From Oscillospiraceae bacterium (GTDB taxonomy: Bacteria; Bacillota; Clostridia; Oscillospirales; CAG-272), in the NCBI GenBank assembly GCA_015063645.1, contig SVTS01000008.1, positions 1-52,049 of the forward strand: a stretch of DNA of 52,049 nt, written 5' to 3'. Under the pieces are notes generated by a model, which saw nothing but the letters and a program-made list of their open reading frames with translations, had not been told where the DNA came from and made no database searches. The translations under genes and the position numbers were made by a program. Every line of letters starts with the position of its first letter. Within the stretch, counting starts at the first letter, position 1. This document shows, piece after piece, positions 50,131 through 52,049 of the stretch.

Positions 50131-50877
50131 ATGAGAAAAGTAAAACGGAAAATCAACGTAAAACTGATCACCGCAGTTCTTTCCTTTGCACTTCTCTTCG
50201 CCGGAACACTTGGCAGCTCTCTTGCATGGCTGCTGGCGAAATCCGAAGTGATCACGAATACGTTTACTTCGTCGGATATTAATATTACTCTGACGGAGAC
50301 TACGGGGGGGAACGAAAGAAAATTCCAGATGGTTCCCGGGTATACGATTGATAAGGATCCTAAGGTTACCGTCAAAAAAGGCTCTGAGGATTGTTATGTG
50401 TTTGTGAAAATTGAGGAAACTAATAATTCTCTTCCGTCCAATGGAACACTTCCGTATTATCTGTACGAAGTGAATTATGCATACACCGATTCACAAGACG
50501 TCGTGCAAAACTGGAAAAAAATAGATGGAATACCGGAAAATGTATACTACATTAAGATTAAAGACATGAAAAATGCAGCATCCGATCTGGTACTTAATGT
50601 TTTGGGCACTGGTACGGAAACAATTACAGTGCAGAGTATTTCAATTACATACAAGTGGGGCAATGCTCAGGTTTTGACTCATCCTGCCGCTACGGAATTT
50701 GATATGACTGAAGCAGGAAAAAGTGGACAAGAACCCAAACTTACCTTTACCGCTTATGCATCGCAGCTATATGCAAGCAACACGGGCGGTGGTACTAACG
50801 GTACAGAGCCTCAGGAATTTACTGCTGAGGCTGCCTGGTCAATTGCGAAAACTGCTCAGTTCTCCACCAACTCCTGA
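50131..50877 (+). CDS. TasA/camelysin-like secreted protein 2
   Basis: A 248-residue relative of the preceding product. The signal (KLITAVLSFALLFAGTLGSSLAWLL) is followed by SEVITNTFTSSDINITL. It shares VPGYTIDKDPKVTVKKGSEDC(Y)VFVK with protein 1, and a C-terminal FTAYASQLY then AAWSIAKTAQF. A Ser/Gly/Thr-rich spacer (NTGGGTNGTEP) breaks the C-terminal part. AAAGGAG precedes the ATG; the gap from gene 1 is 35 bp. Probably a second fibre subunit or minor component. Confidence 0.85.
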   Translation: MRKVKRKINVKLITAVLSFALLFAGTLGSSLAWLLAKSEVITNTFTSSDINITLTETTGGNERKFQMVPGYTIDKDPKVTVKKGSEDCYVFVKIEETNNSLPSNGTLPYYLYEVNYAYTDSQDVVQNWKKIDGIPENVYYIKIKDMKNAASDLVLNVLGTGTETITVQSISITYKWGNAQVLTHPAATEFDMTEAGKSGQEPKLTFTAYASQLYASNTGGGTNGTEPQEFTAEAAWSIAKTAQFSTNS

Positions 50878-50935
50878 TGTTCTCATCAAACAGTAACCAA
50901 CTCGGATTCATAATCAACGAAAGGATCACCCAACA

Positions 50936-51898
50936 ATGAAAAAGAAAATTCTCGCACTCGCACTCTGCGCTGTGATGCTCGCAGTAGCAGCCGTCGGCGG
51001 AACACTGGCGTACTTTACCGATACGGATGCACAGACCAATGTGTTCACGTACGGCAACGTCAAAATCGACCTGTTTGAAGATTTTAACTCGGAAAATATC
51101 AACATTGTTCCTGCTGTGTTTACCCCCTTTGATCCGGATAATCCGGAAACCAACACATGGTATGGCACATTTGTCAACAAAATTGAGAAAGAAGTGTACG
51201 TTGAGAACGAGGGTAGTGAGGAAGCGTATGTACGCGTACATATTGCAGTTCCTAAACTGGCGGAAGTTGCCAATGCTGCTCCGGATCTGGATCAGAATAA
51301 AAAACTCCCCGACGGTGCGGAAGTTCTCAATCTGACCTGTGATGAGGATACAACCATTGATACCAAGTGGAACTGGGGCAAAACTGCGGAAACTACGTAT
51401 GCAGAGGCAAGAAAAGACTTTAACTCCTACGAGGTTAAAATCGGGGAAATCGACTACACGGTTTATGTTGTAACGTATGAGACCAAGATGACAGGTTCCG
51501 TTCTTGGAAGCAACAACTATGTTACCTGTGATGCAATCAACGGTGTTTACATGCATTCCAAAGTTACCAATGAGATGATCAGCCATTTGGATAAGACCTA
51601 TAAAGACGAATTCGGTTCTCCCAACTGGGCACGCATCTACGTTGTCGCAGAAGCAGCACAGGCAGACGGCTTCAATACTCAGGTTCAGATAAACGGCAAG
51701 GTTGGCGATATCTCCGAGATTCCGGATGCGGAAGTAGACGGTACTGCAGCGTTCCGTGCTCTGAATACCTCCTTCGGTAACCCTGCCAACGGTTACAAAC
51801 TGACGAAAGATGATTTCCTGGCACAGCCTGAGGGCGAAGAGACCCGTGATCTCGGTGCTGTAAACGAAGACATTGACAAAAAGAATCCCATGACCTGA
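50936..51898 (+). CDS. TasA/camelysin-like secreted protein 3
   Basis: A 320-residue protein with the clearest SipW-type signal: MKKKILALALCAVMLAVAA, then VGGTLAYFTDTDAQTNVFTYGNVKIDL, the classical AYFTDT motif. The mature part lacks the KDPxVxV-SEDC motif of proteins 1 and 2 but has VYVENEGSEEAYVRVHIAVPK, which looks like the same beta-sandwich position. It may be the major subunit, being the closest to camelysin/TasA. A weaker AAAGGA lies before the ATG; a 58-bp gap separates it from gene 2. Two hairpins follow. Confidence 0.88.
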   Translation: MKKKILALALCAVMLAVAAVGGTLAYFTDTDAQTNVFTYGNVKIDLFEDFNSENINIVPAVFTPFDPDNPETNTWYGTFVNKIEKEVYVENEGSEEAYVRVHIAVPKLAEVANAAPDLDQNKKLPDGAEVLNLTCDEDTTIDTKWNWGKTAETTYAEARKDFNSYEVKIGEIDYTVYVVTYETKMTGSVLGSNNYVTCDAINGVYMHSKVTNEMISHLDKTYKDEFGSPNWARIYVVAEAAQADGFNTQVQINGKVGDISEIPDAEVDGTAAFRALNTSFGNPANGYKLTKDDFLAQPEGEETRDLGAVNEDIDKKNPMT

Positions 51899-51916
51899 TT
51901 TCCCCCTCAAAAATTC

Positions 51917-51968
51917 GCCTGTCCCCATACAGGGGACAGGCTGTATGAGAGTGCCCGATGCGTCGGGC
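51917..51968 (+). terminator. Two hairpins after TasA-like gene 3
   Basis: GCCTGTCCCC (51917-51926) pairs with GGGGACAGGC (51932-51941); a second hairpin GCCCGA/TCGGGC spans 51953-51968. No long T-run follows, so partial termination or mRNA end protection is more likely than a full stop, as the next gene starts 45 bp on. Confidence 0.6.
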
Positions 51969-52012
51969 GTTCTCCTATGGCCTGTCCATATCTTATAGAG
52001 AAAGGACTACAT

Positions 52013-52049
52013 ATGAAACGGAAAATCCTGTTTTTATCTTTGCTTGTGA
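52013..52049 (+). CDS. Start of a further secreted protein, cut by window end
   Basis: The ATG at 52013 follows AGAAAGGAC. It opens with MKRKILFLSLLV, a signal-peptide-like start, and is cut after 12 codons. By position it is likely a further gene of the SipW/TasA-like operon. Confidence 0.6.
   Translation, partial: MKRKILFLSLLV

Overview
This 52 kb window looks like chromosome from an uncultured gut-type clostridium (Bacillota, Clostridia, perhaps Oscillospiraceae-like). The reasons are the strong AGGAGG-type ribosome sites, the -35/-10 promoters with 17-bp spacers, the Firmicutes-style yceD-rpmF and rplM-rpsI pairs, a SipW/TasA-type secretion cluster, and many host- or plant-glycan genes. 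Placement below the class is inference. I see no rRNA, tRNA or CRISPR array.

Left part (1-8.7 kb): a lipoprotein gene, a small ribbon-helix-helix regulator, then a long minus-strand run: the TldE/TldD peptidase pair, a multicopper-oxidase-like (YfiH/LACC1) protein, a UroD-like protein, gpmI and a PHP-domain phosphoesterase. From 9.0 to 13.8 kb lies a four-gene ABC-2 system (ATPase, permease, GldG-like protein, DUF4340 protein). An RluA-type pseudouridine synthase follows. Next come two roughly 1020-residue lipoproteins of the heparinase II/III type, paralogous along their whole length, with a YugP-like zinc peptidase between them (14.7-21.7 kb). An ABC exporter follows.

Middle (24-43 kb): a minus-strand SPFH / small membrane protein / YbjQ / Arc-type regulator operon with a palindrome over its promoter; a CE15-like esterase with an AAC(3)-family protein and a membrane-anchored unknown; yceD-rpmF; a CBM9-like surface protein; an SDR and a sugar-phosphate-isomerase-like TIM barrel; a 605-residue unknown; a polar amino-acid ABC importer; an amidohydrolase; and a GH20 / sialidase-like / SGNH-hydrolase operon. 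Together these suggest use of uronate- and amino-sugar-containing glycans. Several of the enzymes lack signal peptides and would act in the cytoplasm.

Right part (43.7-52 kb): rplM-rpsI, then an AT-rich island. About 210 bp, starting in the last codons of rpsI, is repeated 746 bp downstream; each copy leads into a different cargo gene (DUF3784-like membrane protein; GNAT plus methyltransferase). This looks like a scar of site-specific integration at the rpsI 3' end. A small serine recombinase follows, then a probable operon of an AP2/zinc-ribbon protein, a SipW-like signal peptidase and at least three TasA/camelysin-like secreted proteins, which runs off the window.

Non-coding structure is plentiful. 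Two copies of a roughly 180-bp composite palindrome sit between convergent genes. Clusters of GC-rich hairpins occur at three or more sites. Two distant loci share a promoter-plus-downstream element, and two promoters carry clear palindromic operator candidates.
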